A stretch of 64,000 nucleotides of DNA. It comes from Roseicyclus persicicus. GTDB taxonomy: Bacteria > Pseudomonadota > Alphaproteobacteria > Rhodobacterales > Rhodobacteraceae. The notes under the pieces are model-generated. The model was given only the letters and a program-made list of their open reading frames with translations, did no database searches and was not told the DNA's origin. Of this stretch, positions 8,644 to 16,942 are shown one piece after another; the first letter of the stretch is position 1; every line of letters starts with the position of its first letter. The stretch covers positions 496,001-560,000 of the forward strand of contig NZ_JAAZQQ010000002.1 of the NCBI RefSeq assembly GCF_012395815.1, written 5' to 3'. The translations under genes and the position numbers were made by a program.

Positions 8644-8760
8644 CATCCGGAAAAAATGCATGCATTTGACAAATTTCGCTTGACCAGACGGCCCCGCTGG
8701 CAATGCTGTTGGGCTAGGGCATGCGATCATATACAATGACCGCGTGAGGGAAGAGAACGC
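8644..8760 (+). promoter_or_regulatory. Regulatory region upstream of the formate dehydrogenase operon, with a 14-bp palindrome
   Basis: This is the most A/T-rich stretch of the locus. It holds a perfect palindrome AAATGCATGCATTT at 8654-8667, overlapping a TTGACA hexamer at 8666-8671, and a second TTGACC at 8680-8685. Nearer the chaperone gene a near-consensus -10 box TATACAAT lies at 8730-8737, with TTGGGC (8709-8714) or TGTTGG (8707-8712) as a weak -35. The palindrome is a good candidate operator for the operon that starts at 8766. Which -35/-10 pair is used cannot be decided by eye. Confidence 0.45.
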
Positions 8761-8765
8761 GACTC

Positions 8766-9371
8766 ATGAAAACCAGCAAGCCGGAAAGCCGGCCAGCTAG
8801 TGATGTGGAGAACGCAGCACGAGGCGATACCTATCGCTTCGTGGCTACCCTCCTTGCGGCCGCGCCCTCGCAGGAGATCCTGAACGGTGTTGCTGGTCTT
8901 GCCGGCGACGCCACTGCCTTTGGGCAGGCCGTCACGGCCTTGGCCCGCGCCGCGCGCGCGACCGATGCGGCAAAGGTCGAGCGGGAGTTCTTCGAGCTTT
9001 TCATCGGCGTCGGTCGGGGCGAGCTGTTGCCTTATGCCAGCTTCTACCAGACCGGCTTCCTGAACGAACGGCCGCTGGCCGAGGTCAGGGCCGATCTTTC
9101 CCGTTTGGGGATCGCGCGAGCCGAGGGGCGATTCGAGCCCGAGGACCACATCGCGCTGCTGTTCGAGGTGATGGCCGATCTTGCCTCGGGGGCGGTGCAG
9201 ACGCCGGCGACGATTCAGGCCGCCTTCTTCGGTCGGCACATCGAGCCGTGGGCGGCGCAGTTCTTCGACGATCTCGCCATCGCGCCGAGCGCATCCTTCT
9301 ACCGGGCGGTCGCCGAGGTTGGCCGATTGCTCGTGGACATCGAGGCGCGGGCGTTTTCGCTCGCGGCCTGA
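8766..9371 (+). CDS. TorD/DmsD-family chaperone for formate dehydrogenase
   Basis: A 201-residue, all-helical cytoplasmic protein of the TorD (nitrate reductase delta-like) family. Signatures are EREFFELFIGVGRGELLPYASFY around residues 76-98, the family's substrate-binding helix pair, and EPEDHIALLFEVMADL near 120-135, equivalent to the ExxDH motif. Such chaperones bind the Tat leader of a molybdoenzyme and hold it until cofactor insertion is complete. Its position as first gene ahead of a Tat-leader peptide gene and the catalytic subunit makes the formate dehydrogenase alpha subunit the likely client. Confidence 0.88.
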   Translation: MKTSKPESRPASDVENAARGDTYRFVATLLAAAPSQEILNGVAGLAGDATAFGQAVTALARAARATDAAKVEREFFELFIGVGRGELLPYASFYQTGFLNERPLAEVRADLSRLGIARAEGRFEPEDHIALLFEVMADLASGAVQTPATIQAAFFGRHIEPWAAQFFDDLAIAPSASFYRAVAEVGRLLVDIEARAFSLAA

Positions 9372-9458
9372 CGCAGGGACCGGCCATCGGTCCGACCATA
9401 CGAATGAACGACACTCGGACAGGTCACGGGCCTGAACCGAAGCAGAAAGGGGAACGAC

Positions 9459-9674
9459 ATGACCAGCAAGACACCCACTCCGATCAGCCGGCGGGCTTTT
9501 CTCGGGACCACGGCTGTCGGCGCAACCGCATCCGTCGCACTCGGCGCCGGATCGGCGCGGCCTGCCTTTGCGCAGGAAACGGGCGATGAGCGCACGCGCG
9601 CCCGCTACCAGCTGACTGAACATGTCGAGACCTACTACCGGACCAACCGCTATTATCCCCGGGGTACCAACTGA
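9459..9674 (+). CDS. Small Tat-signal protein of formate dehydrogenase loci (TIGR02811-like)
   Basis: A 71-residue protein whose first half is a twin-arginine leader: ISRRAFLGTTAVGATASVALG with a hydrophobic core and an AFA-Q cleavage site near residue 38. The mature part is only about 33 residues (ETGDERTRARYQLTEHVE onward), ending in aromatic and basic residues. It fits the formate-dehydrogenase-region Tat target family. A folded mature protein seems too small to carry a cofactor, so it may ride out with the catalytic subunit or act as an export or assembly factor; this is inference. Its stop overlaps the fdhA start (TGATG). Confidence 0.85.
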   Translation: MTSKTPTPISRRAFLGTTAVGATASVALGAGSARPAFAQETGDERTRARYQLTEHVETYYRTNRYYPRGTN

Positions 9675-12646
9675 TGCTCGTTAAGCGCAGAAACGGTGAC
9701 ACCGCCTCGACCGGGCGCCTGTCACAGATGGCGAATGCCGTTTCGGCCCGCCCGCTCGATCGCCGCAGCTTTCTGCGGGCTTCTGGTCTGACCGTCGGCG
9801 GTCTGGCCGCACTGGGCACGCTGGGTGCCGGCATGACCCGTCGGGTGGAGGCCGCCGAGGGCTTCACCGACATGTCGCAGCCCATCGAGATCCGCACCAA
9901 CATCTGCACCCACTGCTCGGTGGGCTGCACGGTGAAGGCCGAGGTCCAGAACGGCGTCTGGGTCGGCCAGGAGCCGGCGTACAACAGCCCGATCAACCGC
10001 GGCACGCATTGCGCCAAGGGCGCATCGGTGCGCGAGCTCGTGCATGGCGACCGCCGGATCAAGTATCCGATGCGGAAGGTCGGCGGCACCTGGGAACGGA
10101 TCAGCTGGGACCAGGCCCTGACCGAGATTTCCGAGAAGATGACCGAGATCCGCGGCCGGTCGGGCGCGGATTCCGTCTACCTGCTGGGCTCCGCCAAGTT
10201 CTCGAACGAAGGCGCCTACCTGTTCCGCAAGTTCGCGGCCTTCTGGGGCACCAACAACGTCGACCACCAGGCGCGCATCTGCCATTCCACGACCGTGGCG
10301 GGCGTTGCGAATACCTGGGGCTACGGCGCCATGACCAACAGCTACAACGACATCCGCAACTCCAAGACCGTGATCTTCATGGGATCGAACGCGGCCGAGG
10401 CGCATCCCGTCTCGCTGCAGCACATCCTCGAAGGCAAGGAAACGCAGCGCGCGAATGTCATCGTGTTCGACCCGCGGTTCACCCGGACCGCGGCGCATGC
10501 GACCGAATATGTCCGCTTCCGTCCCGGCACCGATATCGCCGTGATGTACGGGATGCTCTGGCACATCTTCGAGAACGGCTGGGAAGATCGCGACTACATC
10601 GCGAGCCGCGTCTGGGGCATGGATCAGATCCGCGAAGAGACGCGGGCCTATCCGCCCGAGGTGGTGGAGCGGATCACCGGCATCGACGGCGAGACCCTGC
10701 GTCGCGCCGCCGACAAATTCGCCAATGAACGCCCCTCGACCTTCATCTGGTGCATGGGCGGCACGCAGCACACGGTCGGCACCGCAAACGTGCGGATGTA
10801 CAACAACCTGCTTCTGGCCACCGGCAACGTGGGCGGCGAGGGCAATGGTGCCAACATCTTCCGCGGCCATTGCAACGTGCAGGGCGCGACCGACTTCGGT
10901 CTCGATGTGGGCAACCTGCCTTGCTACTACGGGCTGGGCGCGGGGGCGTGGCAGCACTGGGCGCGCGTCTGGGATGTGCCCTACGAGTATTTCGTGGGCC
11001 GGTTCGACGCCGTGGCCGCCAAGGGCGGGCGCGATGCGCGCACGCCGGAACAGAACATGGAAGTGGCCGGGATCACCTCGACCCGCTGGTTCGACGCGGT
11101 CACGATCGACCCCGAGGACATCGACCAGGCCGACAACATCAAGGCGATGCTCGTGTTCGGCCATGGCGGCAACACCGTGCCCCGGATGCAGGACGCGCAG
11201 CGCGGCATGGATGCGCTCGACCTGCTGGTGGTGGCCGACCCGCATCCGACGACCTTCGCGGCGCTGCATTCGCGCACCGACAACACCTACCTGCTGCCGA
11301 TCTGCACGCAGTTCGAATGCTCGGGCTCGCGCACGGCGTCCAACCGTTCGGTCCAGTGGGGCGAGAAGGTGGTCGAACCCATCTTCGAATCCGACAATGA
11401 CTATGCGGTGATCTACGGCCTGGCCGAACGCCTCGGGTTTGCGGACGAGATGTTCAAGAACTACGAGATGGTGCAGGGCAAGTTCGGCATGGAACCCACG
11501 CCGGAATCCGTGCTGCGCGAGATCAACCGGGGTGGCTGGTCGACCGGCTACACCGGCCAGAGCCCCGAGCGGCTCAAGGCGCATATGGCCAACCAGCAGC
11601 ATTTCGACCTCGTCACGCTGCGGGCCCTGCCCGACGCGCCCGAGGAAATCCGCGGTGACTACTACGGTCTGCCCTGGCCCTGCTGGGGCACGCCCGAGCT
11701 GCGCCATCCGGGCACCCATATCCTCTACAACACGAACCTGCACCCGATGGAGGGCGGCGGTGCCTTCCGTCCGCGCTTTGGCCTTGACCGCGACGGGGAA
11801 ACCCTGCTCGCCGAAGGCAGCTGGCCCGCAGGGTCCGAGATCGAGGACGGCTATCCGCAGTTCACCTATGGTGTGCTGCAGCAGCTCGGCTGGGATACCG
11901 ACCTGACGCCCGAGGAGCTGGCCACGATCCAGAGCATCGGCAACAACGACCCCGAGGCGATGGCCGCCGTGTCCTGGTCGCTCGACCTGTCGGGCGGCAT
12001 CCAGCGGGTGGCGCTCCAGCATGGCTGTGTGCCCTTCGGCAACGGCAAGGCCCGCGCGGTGGCGTGGAACCTGCCCGACCCGATCCCGGTCCACCGCGAG
12101 CCGATCTATTCGCCGCGCGCCGACCTGGTCGCCGAATACCCGACCCGCGAGGACGGCCGTCAGCAGCGGATGCCGAACATCGGCCTGACGCTGCAGACCG
12201 CCAACCTGGAAAACCGCGTGGCGGAACAGTTCCCGATCATCCTGACCTCGGGCCGTCTGGTGGAATACGAGGGCGGTGGCGAGGAAACCCGGTCGAACCC
12301 GTGGCTTGCGGAATTGCAGCAGGACATGTTCGTCGAGATCAACCCGGCCGACGCATCGTCGCGCGGGATCGTCGATGGCGGGTGGGTCTGGGTGACCGGC
12401 CCCGAGGGCGGATCGCGGGCGCGCGTCAAGGCGCTTGTGACCGAACGCGTCGGGCCGGGCGTGGCCTTCATGCCCTTCCACTTCGCGGGTTGGTTCCAGG
12501 GCGAGGACCAGCGGGGCAAGTACCCCGAAGGCACCGACCCCATCGTCCTTGGCGAATCCGTCAACGTCATCACCACCTACGGCTACGACCCCGTGACCGG
12601 GATGCACGAAGGCAAGGTCACCCTTTGCCAGATCGCCGCGGCCTGA
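9674..12646 (+). CDS. fdhA: Formate dehydrogenase, catalytic (alpha) subunit, cysteine type, Tat-exported
   Basis: A 990-residue molybdopterin oxidoreductase that oxidises formate to CO2 at a bis-MGD site. A Tat leader (DRRSFLRASG at 29-38) places it on the periplasmic side. The proximal [4Fe-4S] cluster is bound by Cys78, Cys81, Cys85 and Cys113. The active-site metal ligand is Cys203 in QARICHSTTVAG, where selenocysteine enzymes such as E. coli FdnG have Sec; the neighbouring His204 and an arginine further on are conserved. Its length and order (alpha, beta, gamma) match membrane-bound respiratory formate dehydrogenases. The chaperone, FdhD and MGD-synthesis genes around it are its maturation machinery. 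Confidence 0.95.
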   Translation: MLVKRRNGDTASTGRLSQMANAVSARPLDRRSFLRASGLTVGGLAALGTLGAGMTRRVEAAEGFTDMSQPIEIRTNICTHCSVGCTVKAEVQNGVWVGQEPAYNSPINRGTHCAKGASVRELVHGDRRIKYPMRKVGGTWERISWDQALTEISEKMTEIRGRSGADSVYLLGSAKFSNEGAYLFRKFAAFWGTNNVDHQARICHSTTVAGVANTWGYGAMTNSYNDIRNSKTVIFMGSNAAEAHPVSLQHILEGKETQRANVIVFDPRFTRTAAHATEYVRFRPGTDIAVMYGMLWHIFENGWEDRDYIASRVWGMDQIREETRAYPPEVVERITGIDGETLRRAADKFANERPSTFIWCMGGTQHTVGTANVRMYNNLLLATGNVGGEGNGANIFRGHCNVQGATDFGLDVGNLPCYYGLGAGAWQHWARVWDVPYEYFVGRFDAVAAKGGRDARTPEQNMEVAGITSTRWFDAVTIDPEDIDQADNIKAMLVFGHGGNTVPRMQDAQRGMDALDLLVVADPHPTTFAALHSRTDNTYLLPICTQFECSGSRTASNRSVQWGEKVVEPIFESDNDYAVIYGLAERLGFADEMFKNYEMVQGKFGMEPTPESVLREINRGGWSTGYTGQSPERLKAHMANQQHFDLVTLRALPDAPEEIRGDYYGLPWPCWGTPELRHPGTHILYNTNLHPMEGGGAFRPRFGLDRDGETLLAEGSWPAGSEIEDGYPQFTYGVLQQLGWDTDLTPEELATIQSIGNNDPEAMAAVSWSLDLSGGIQRVALQHGCVPFGNGKARAVAWNLPDPIPVHREPIYSPRADLVAEYPTREDGRQQRMPNIGLTLQTANLENRVAEQFPIILTSGRLVEYEGGGEETRSNPWLAELQQDMFVEINPADASSRGIVDGGWVWVTGPEGGSRARVKALVTERVGPGVAFMPFHFAGWFQGEDQRGKYPEGTDPIVLGESVNVITTYGYDPVTGMHEGKVTLCQIAAA

Positions 12647-12661
12647 AGGAGCAAATAGCAA

Positions 12662-13258
12662 ATGGCACGTCTCAAGTTCCTGTGCGACGCCGACCGCTGC
12701 ATCGAATGCAACGCCTGCGTCACCGCCTGCAAGAACGAGCATGAGGTTCCGTGGGGCATCAACCGGCGCCGCGTGGTCACCATCAACGATGGCCTGCCGG
12801 GCGAACGCTCGGTCTCCATGGCCTGCATGCACTGCACCGATGCGCCCTGCGCCTCGGTCTGCCCGGTCGACTGTTTCTACACGACCGATGATGCCGTGGT
12901 CCTTCACAACAAGGACACCTGCATCGGCTGTGGCTATTGCTCCTACGCCTGCCCCTTCGGTGCGCCGCAGTATCCGCAGACCGCCAACTTCGGCACGCGC
13001 GGCAAGATGGACAAATGCACCTATTGCTCGGGCGGTCCCGAGCCGGACATGAGCGAGGTGGAATACATCAAGTACGGCTCCAACCGCCTTGCGGAAGGTA
13101 AGCTGCCGCTCTGCGCGGAGATGTGTTCCACCAAGTCGCTCCTGGCCGGGGACGGCGACATCATCGCGGAAATCTACCGCGAGCGTGTCGTGACGCGTGG
13201 CTACGGTTCGGGTGCCTGGGGCTGGCGCACGGCCTATGGCGAAACCGTGACGGTCTGA
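12662..13258 (+). CDS. fdhB: Formate dehydrogenase iron-sulfur (beta) subunit, FDH3 type
   Basis: A 198-residue electron-transfer subunit with four [4Fe-4S] clusters: CIECNACVTACK near residue 15, CMHCTDAPCASVCP near 55, CIGCGYCSYACP near 88 and CTYC plus a later CAEMC near 118-155. It carries electrons from the catalytic subunit to the cytochrome b subunit. Unlike E. coli FdnH it has no C-terminal membrane anchor, as usual for the short FDH3-type beta subunits. It has no leader, so it probably crosses the membrane with the Tat-exported alpha subunit. AAGGAG at 12647-12652 is its ribosome binding site. Confidence 0.93.
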   Translation: MARLKFLCDADRCIECNACVTACKNEHEVPWGINRRRVVTINDGLPGERSVSMACMHCTDAPCASVCPVDCFYTTDDAVVLHNKDTCIGCGYCSYACPFGAPQYPQTANFGTRGKMDKCTYCSGGPEPDMSEVEYIKYGSNRLAEGKLPLCAEMCSTKSLLAGDGDIIAEIYRERVVTRGYGSGAWGWRTAYGETVTV

Positions 13259-13269
13259 AGGGAATGAAG

Positions 13270-14262
13270 ATGGCACATAACATCCACCGTCTGGTCGTTG
13301 CGTTGGGGCTTGCCCTGACGCTCGGCCTCTTCGCGCCGCAGGCCATCGCGCAGGTCAATCCGACCGCGCAATCGGTGACCGAGGACGCGCTCTTCGAAGC
13401 GCTGGGCAATGGCGGCAGCGTCACCGGGCGCATCACCATTCCCGATGCACATGCGGGCCAGCTGATCGCGCCGGAAAACCGGGTTTGGGCGGCGCTGCAG
13501 GGCGAGACGCTGCACACGATCTCGATCTGGGCCGTCATCGGCATGGTCGCGCTTCTGACGCTGTTCTACCTCGTCCGGGGCAAGATCCGCATCGATGGCG
13601 GGATGTCGGGCCGCAAGATCCTGCGCTTCAACGCGATCGAGCGTTTCGCGCATTGGACCCTTGCCTCGACCTTCATCATCCTGGCGCTGTCGGGGCTCAA
13701 CATCATCGTCGGGCGCACGGTCCTGCTGCCCATGATCGGTGAGGGCGCGTTCGGCACGCTGAGCGCATGGGGCAAGATCGCACACAACTTCCTGGCCTGG
13801 CCCTTCATGGTCGCCCTGGTCATGATCGTGGTGCTGTGGTTGATCCACAACATCCCCAACAAGGTCGACATGGAGTGGATCAAGCAGGGTGGCGGCCTTC
13901 TGAAGAAGGGCGTTCACCCGCCAGCCAAGAAGTTCAACGCCGGGCAAAAGCTGATCTTCTGGTCGGTCGTCCTGGGTGGCGCGGCGCTGTCCTTCACCGG
14001 CGTGATGATGCTCTTCCCGAACGAGGTGGCGACCTTCGCCGACTGGCAGTTCTACCAGACCATCCACGCCCTGACGGCCGCCGTCCTGTCGGCCATCATC
14101 ATCGCGCACATCTACATCGGCTCTGTCGGGATGGAGGGCGCGTTCGATGCCATGGGCTCGGGCGAGGTCGACGAGAACTGGGCGAAAGAGCATCACTCGC
14201 TCTGGGTCGAGGAAGTGAAGGGCGACACCGGCTCCAAGGCGCGCCCGCACCCGGCCGAGTGA
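13270..14262 (+). CDS. fdhC: Formate dehydrogenase cytochrome b (gamma) subunit
   Basis: About 330 residues: a cleavable signal peptide (LVVALGLALTLGLFAPQAIAQ), a periplasmic segment of some 80 residues, then four or five membrane helices. Histidines placed to bind two b hemes are in IERFAHW, KIAHNFLAW, LIHNIPN, QTIHAL and IIAHIYIG. It anchors the complex and passes electrons to quinone. A signal peptide plus N-terminal extension is normal for the alphaproteobacterial gamma subunit. I chose ATG 13270 because AAGGGA ends six bases before it; the in-frame ATG at 13264 touches that sequence directly. Confidence 0.92.
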   Translation: MAHNIHRLVVALGLALTLGLFAPQAIAQVNPTAQSVTEDALFEALGNGGSVTGRITIPDAHAGQLIAPENRVWAALQGETLHTISIWAVIGMVALLTLFYLVRGKIRIDGGMSGRKILRFNAIERFAHWTLASTFIILALSGLNIIVGRTVLLPMIGEGAFGTLSAWGKIAHNFLAWPFMVALVMIVVLWLIHNIPNKVDMEWIKQGGGLLKKGVHPPAKKFNAGQKLIFWSVVLGGAALSFTGVMMLFPNEVATFADWQFYQTIHALTAAVLSAIIIAHIYIGSVGMEGAFDAMGSGEVDENWAKEHHSLWVEEVKGDTGSKARPHPAE

Positions 14263-14285
14263 TCGCGCCCTGACGAAACCATTGT

Positions 14286-14320
14286 TCGGCCCCGTGCGAA
14301 GGACGCATGGGGCCGATTTC
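14286..14320 (+). terminator. Hairpin terminator after the formate dehydrogenase structural genes
   Basis: Arms at 14286-14298 and 14304-14316 form a 13-bp stem (one G-U pair) around the loop AAGGA, followed by TTTC. It begins 23 bases after the fdhC stop. The downstream U-run is short, so termination may be partial and allow some read-through into the Mrp gene. Confidence 0.65.
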
Positions 14321-14345
14321 GCCTCAAATCCGATGGACGGAACCC

Positions 14346-15437
14346 GTGTCGGACACGAACGACAACCAGGTGATCGAGGCATTGCAGGGCCTGACATTGC
14401 CCGATGGCACCCCGCTTGTCGCCTCGGACCGGCTGTCCGGGGCAACGGTCGACGGCCATCGTGTCAACCTGTCGATCCGCACGAGCCCGGCCGAGGCGGC
14501 CGCGCTTGCCGCGTTGCGCGATGAGGCAGAGGCCCGCCTGCGCCGTCTGCCCGGCGTGACCAGCGCCTTTGTCGTCCTGACCAGCGAAACGCAGGGTGCG
14601 AAACCCGCCCCGCCGTCGCTGACCACGCCCAAGGCCGAAAAGCCCGATCCGCTGGCCGCGGTGGGCCACGTGATCGCGGTCGCTTCCGGCAAGGGGGGCG
14701 TTGGCAAATCCACCACCACGGTCAACCTTGCGCTGGCGCTTCGGGCGCAGGGCCTGTCTGTCGGCATTCTTGACGCCGATATCTACGGGCCGTCGCTCCC
14801 CACACTTCTGGGCCTGCATGGCAAACCGCAGGCTGCGGGCCGCAAGCTCAAGCCGATGCAGGCCTATGGCCTCAAGGCGATGTCGATGGGCCTGCTGGTC
14901 GAGGCCGAGGCCGCGATGGTCTGGCGCGGACCCATGGTCATGTCGGCCATCACGCAGATGATGGCGGATGTGGATTGGGGACCGCTCGATATCCTGCTGG
15001 TCGACATGCCGCCCGGCACGGGCGACGCGCAACTGGCCCTGGCACAGGGCACCCGCCTGTCGGGGGCCGTGATCGTTTCGACCCCGCAGGATCTGTCGCT
15101 GATCGACGCGCGGCGCGGCATCTCGATGTTCCGCAAGGTCGATGTGCCGATCCTTGGCATCGTCGAGAACATGGCGCATTTCATCTGTCCCGATTGCGGT
15201 GGGGCGCATGCCATCTTTGGCCAGGGCGGTGCCGAGGCCGAGGCTGCCCGGCTTGCCGTTCCCTTCCTCGGGGCTGTTCCCCTGACCGTGGAGCTGCGCG
15301 CGGCCTCGGACGCGGGCCAGCCCATCACCGCCCGCGACCCGGATGGTCCGCTGGGCAGACTCTATCAACAGATCGCCCGGGCCGTTCTGGCCGGGCTGGA
15401 ACCCCGACAGCGGGCGGCCCAGCCGATCCGCACCTGA
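14346..15437 (+). CDS. Mrp/ApbC-type P-loop ATPase (iron-sulfur cluster carrier)
   Basis: A 363-residue Mrp/NBP35-family protein. An N-terminal MIP18-like domain (about 1-90) is followed by the ATPase domain with the deviant Walker A ASGKGGVGKST, the GPSLPTLLG segment, DMPPGTGDAQL and the cluster-binding CPDC pair near residue 280. These proteins carry and deliver [4Fe-4S] clusters, which fits a locus with at least four iron-sulfur proteins. The GTG at 14346, after GGACGG, is preferred because the upstream in-frame ATG at 14307 lies inside the terminator hairpin and its purine run is only three bases away; that alternative would add 13 residues. Confidence 0.85.
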   Translation: MSDTNDNQVIEALQGLTLPDGTPLVASDRLSGATVDGHRVNLSIRTSPAEAAALAALRDEAEARLRRLPGVTSAFVVLTSETQGAKPAPPSLTTPKAEKPDPLAAVGHVIAVASGKGGVGKSTTTVNLALALRAQGLSVGILDADIYGPSLPTLLGLHGKPQAAGRKLKPMQAYGLKAMSMGLLVEAEAAMVWRGPMVMSAITQMMADVDWGPLDILLVDMPPGTGDAQLALAQGTRLSGAVIVSTPQDLSLIDARRGISMFRKVDVPILGIVENMAHFICPDCGGAHAIFGQGGAEAEAARLAVPFLGAVPLTVELRAASDAGQPITARDPDGPLGRLYQQIARAVLAGLEPRQRAAQPIRT

Positions 15438-15450
15438 CAGGAGACCCACC

Positions 15451-15606
15451 ATGAAAGCTTTCCTCGCCGCCGTGATCTTTGCCGTCGCGCTTGCCGCTGG
15501 CGCGTCCTTCGTTCTGAACGACAGCTACCAGACCCCGGCCTCGGCAGCCTTCACCACCGAAGGCGCGCGCGTGGGCGATCCCGGCTCGAACCTGCTGACC
15601 AACTGA
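15451..15606 (+). CDS. Small secreted or membrane-anchored peptide, 51 residues
   Basis: The ATG at 15451 follows CAGGAGA at an ideal distance. The product has a lysine then a hydrophobic stretch (FLAAVIFAVALAAGASFVL, residues 4-22), which is either an uncleaved anchor or a signal peptide, and about 28 polar residues ending in GDPGSNLLTN. I do not recognise a family. It sits 13 bases after the Mrp gene and 21 bases before the WD40-cytochrome c gene, so all three are probably co-transcribed. A periplasmic small subunit or assembly peptide is possible but unproven. Confidence 0.6.
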   Translation: MKAFLAAVIFAVALAAGASFVLNDSYQTPASAAFTTEGARVGDPGSNLLTN

Positions 15607-15627
15607 TCTCACGAGGTCGCGCGCATC

Positions 15628-16881
15628 GTGTTGCGTGGTCTTCGCACCCTGCTGTGCGCAGGGGTCCTTGTGCCTGCTTTCGTTGCCGTTGCCGCAGCGC
15701 AGGGCCAGTCAGGCCATGCGGGACCGGTCAGCGCCTTGGCAGCCGATGGCACCCGGTTGATTTCGGGCGGGTTCGACGGGCGGACGATCATCTGGTCGCC
15801 CGATCTCCAGACCGCGCGGGGCGTCGAACGGTTTCATGACGGCAATGTCACCGCGACCGCACTGCTGGCCGACGGGCGGCACCTGACGGGCGGACAGGAC
15901 GGGCGGGTCGCACTTTGGGGTGACGCAGGCGATCCGGTCTTTGCCACGCCGCATGGCGTTTCGCCGGTTGCCGCGCTGGCGGTCGCGCCGGATGCGTCGG
16001 TGATCGCGGTCGGCTTCTGGGACGGGCGGTTGGTGCTCATGGGCCTGGATGGGCGCGAGATCGCGAGCGTGCAGGCCCATACCGGTCGGCTCGCGGGGCT
16101 GGCCTTTCTGCCTTCGGGCGATCTGGTCAGCGTGGGCGGCGATCTCCGTTTTGCCCGTTGGGACCGGTCGCTGTCGCTTCAGGCCAGCGCCGGTCTGCCC
16201 GATCTGCCGAACGGGTTGGCGCGCGTCGGCGACAGGCTGGCCGTGATCTTTGCCGAGGGCGCCCTGCGGCTGTTCTCGCCCGACGGCGAGGTCTTGCCCG
16301 AACGGTTCCTGAGCGAACGGCCCTTGGTTGCCGTCACCGCGTCGCCCGATACGGTCGTGGCGGCAGCGGTCGATGGCACGATCTGGATTCTCGGGGCGGA
16401 AACCTTGCAGGTCCGCGCCGAGATCGCGCCCGAGGGGGGGCCGGTCTGGGCGCTGGCGCTTGCGGGCGACACGTTGGTCGCGGGCGGGGCATCGGGAACG
16501 ATCCGCCGCCACGCCATCGCCGATGGCGCGCGGATCGGGCAGGCGCAAAGCGTCATCGCCGATGCCTATGACGACGGCAGCCGTGGGGCCGAGGTCTGGC
16601 GCGCCTGTGCCATCTGCCATTCGCTGGAACCGGGCGATCATTCGCGCGCGGGGCCCAGCCTGCACGGCATTTTCGACCGGCCCATCGCGTCGGTCGAGGG
16701 CTACGCCTTTTCGCCCGCGTTGCGGGATCTGGACATCGTCTGGACGCCGGAAACCGTTGCGGCCTTGTTCGAGGTGGGCCCCGAGATCTACACGCCCGGC
16801 TCGCGCATGCCCGATCAACGCGTGGCCGATCCCGCAGACCGGCAGGCCCTTGTCGAGTTTCTGGACCGTGCCAGCCGGTGA
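15628..16881 (+). CDS. Exported WD40 beta-propeller fused to cytochrome c
   Basis: A 417-residue protein starting at GTG. A signal peptide (LLCAGVLVPAFVAVAAAQ) is followed by a run of WD40-like repeats to about residue 310 (phrases such as LISGGFDGRTIIW, LTGGQDGRVALW, LVAGGASGTIRR). The C-terminus is a class I cytochrome c domain: heme motif CAICH at Cys327, Cys330 and His331, with Met394 in PGSRMPDQ as probable sixth ligand. It should be a periplasmic redox protein, with the propeller as docking platform. Its place between formate dehydrogenase and fdhD suggests it accepts electrons from, or senses, this enzyme. The partner is not shown by the sequence. Confidence 0.85.
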   Translation: MLRGLRTLLCAGVLVPAFVAVAAAQGQSGHAGPVSALAADGTRLISGGFDGRTIIWSPDLQTARGVERFHDGNVTATALLADGRHLTGGQDGRVALWGDAGDPVFATPHGVSPVAALAVAPDASVIAVGFWDGRLVLMGLDGREIASVQAHTGRLAGLAFLPSGDLVSVGGDLRFARWDRSLSLQASAGLPDLPNGLARVGDRLAVIFAEGALRLFSPDGEVLPERFLSERPLVAVTASPDTVVAAAVDGTIWILGAETLQVRAEIAPEGGPVWALALAGDTLVAGGASGTIRRHAIADGARIGQAQSVIADAYDDGSRGAEVWRACAICHSLEPGDHSRAGPSLHGIFDRPIASVEGYAFSPALRDLDIVWTPETVAALFEVGPEIYTPGSRMPDQRVADPADRQALVEFLDRASR

Positions 16882-16942
16882 TGTGCGCTGGCCCCTCCCG
16901 GCCCATGCGCTATACATCACCAACCACCACGCAGGAGCGTCC

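Noticed and set aside
8698-8713. Sigma54-type promoter (TGGCA-N6-TTGGG)
   Set aside because: The GG/GC spacing is right but the second element ends GG rather than GC, so the match is too poor to call.
9722-13276. 1184-codon open frame on the minus strand
   Set aside because: It is antisense to fdhA and fdhB and arises from high-GC codon bias; composition is arginine/histidine/glycine-rich and matches no family.
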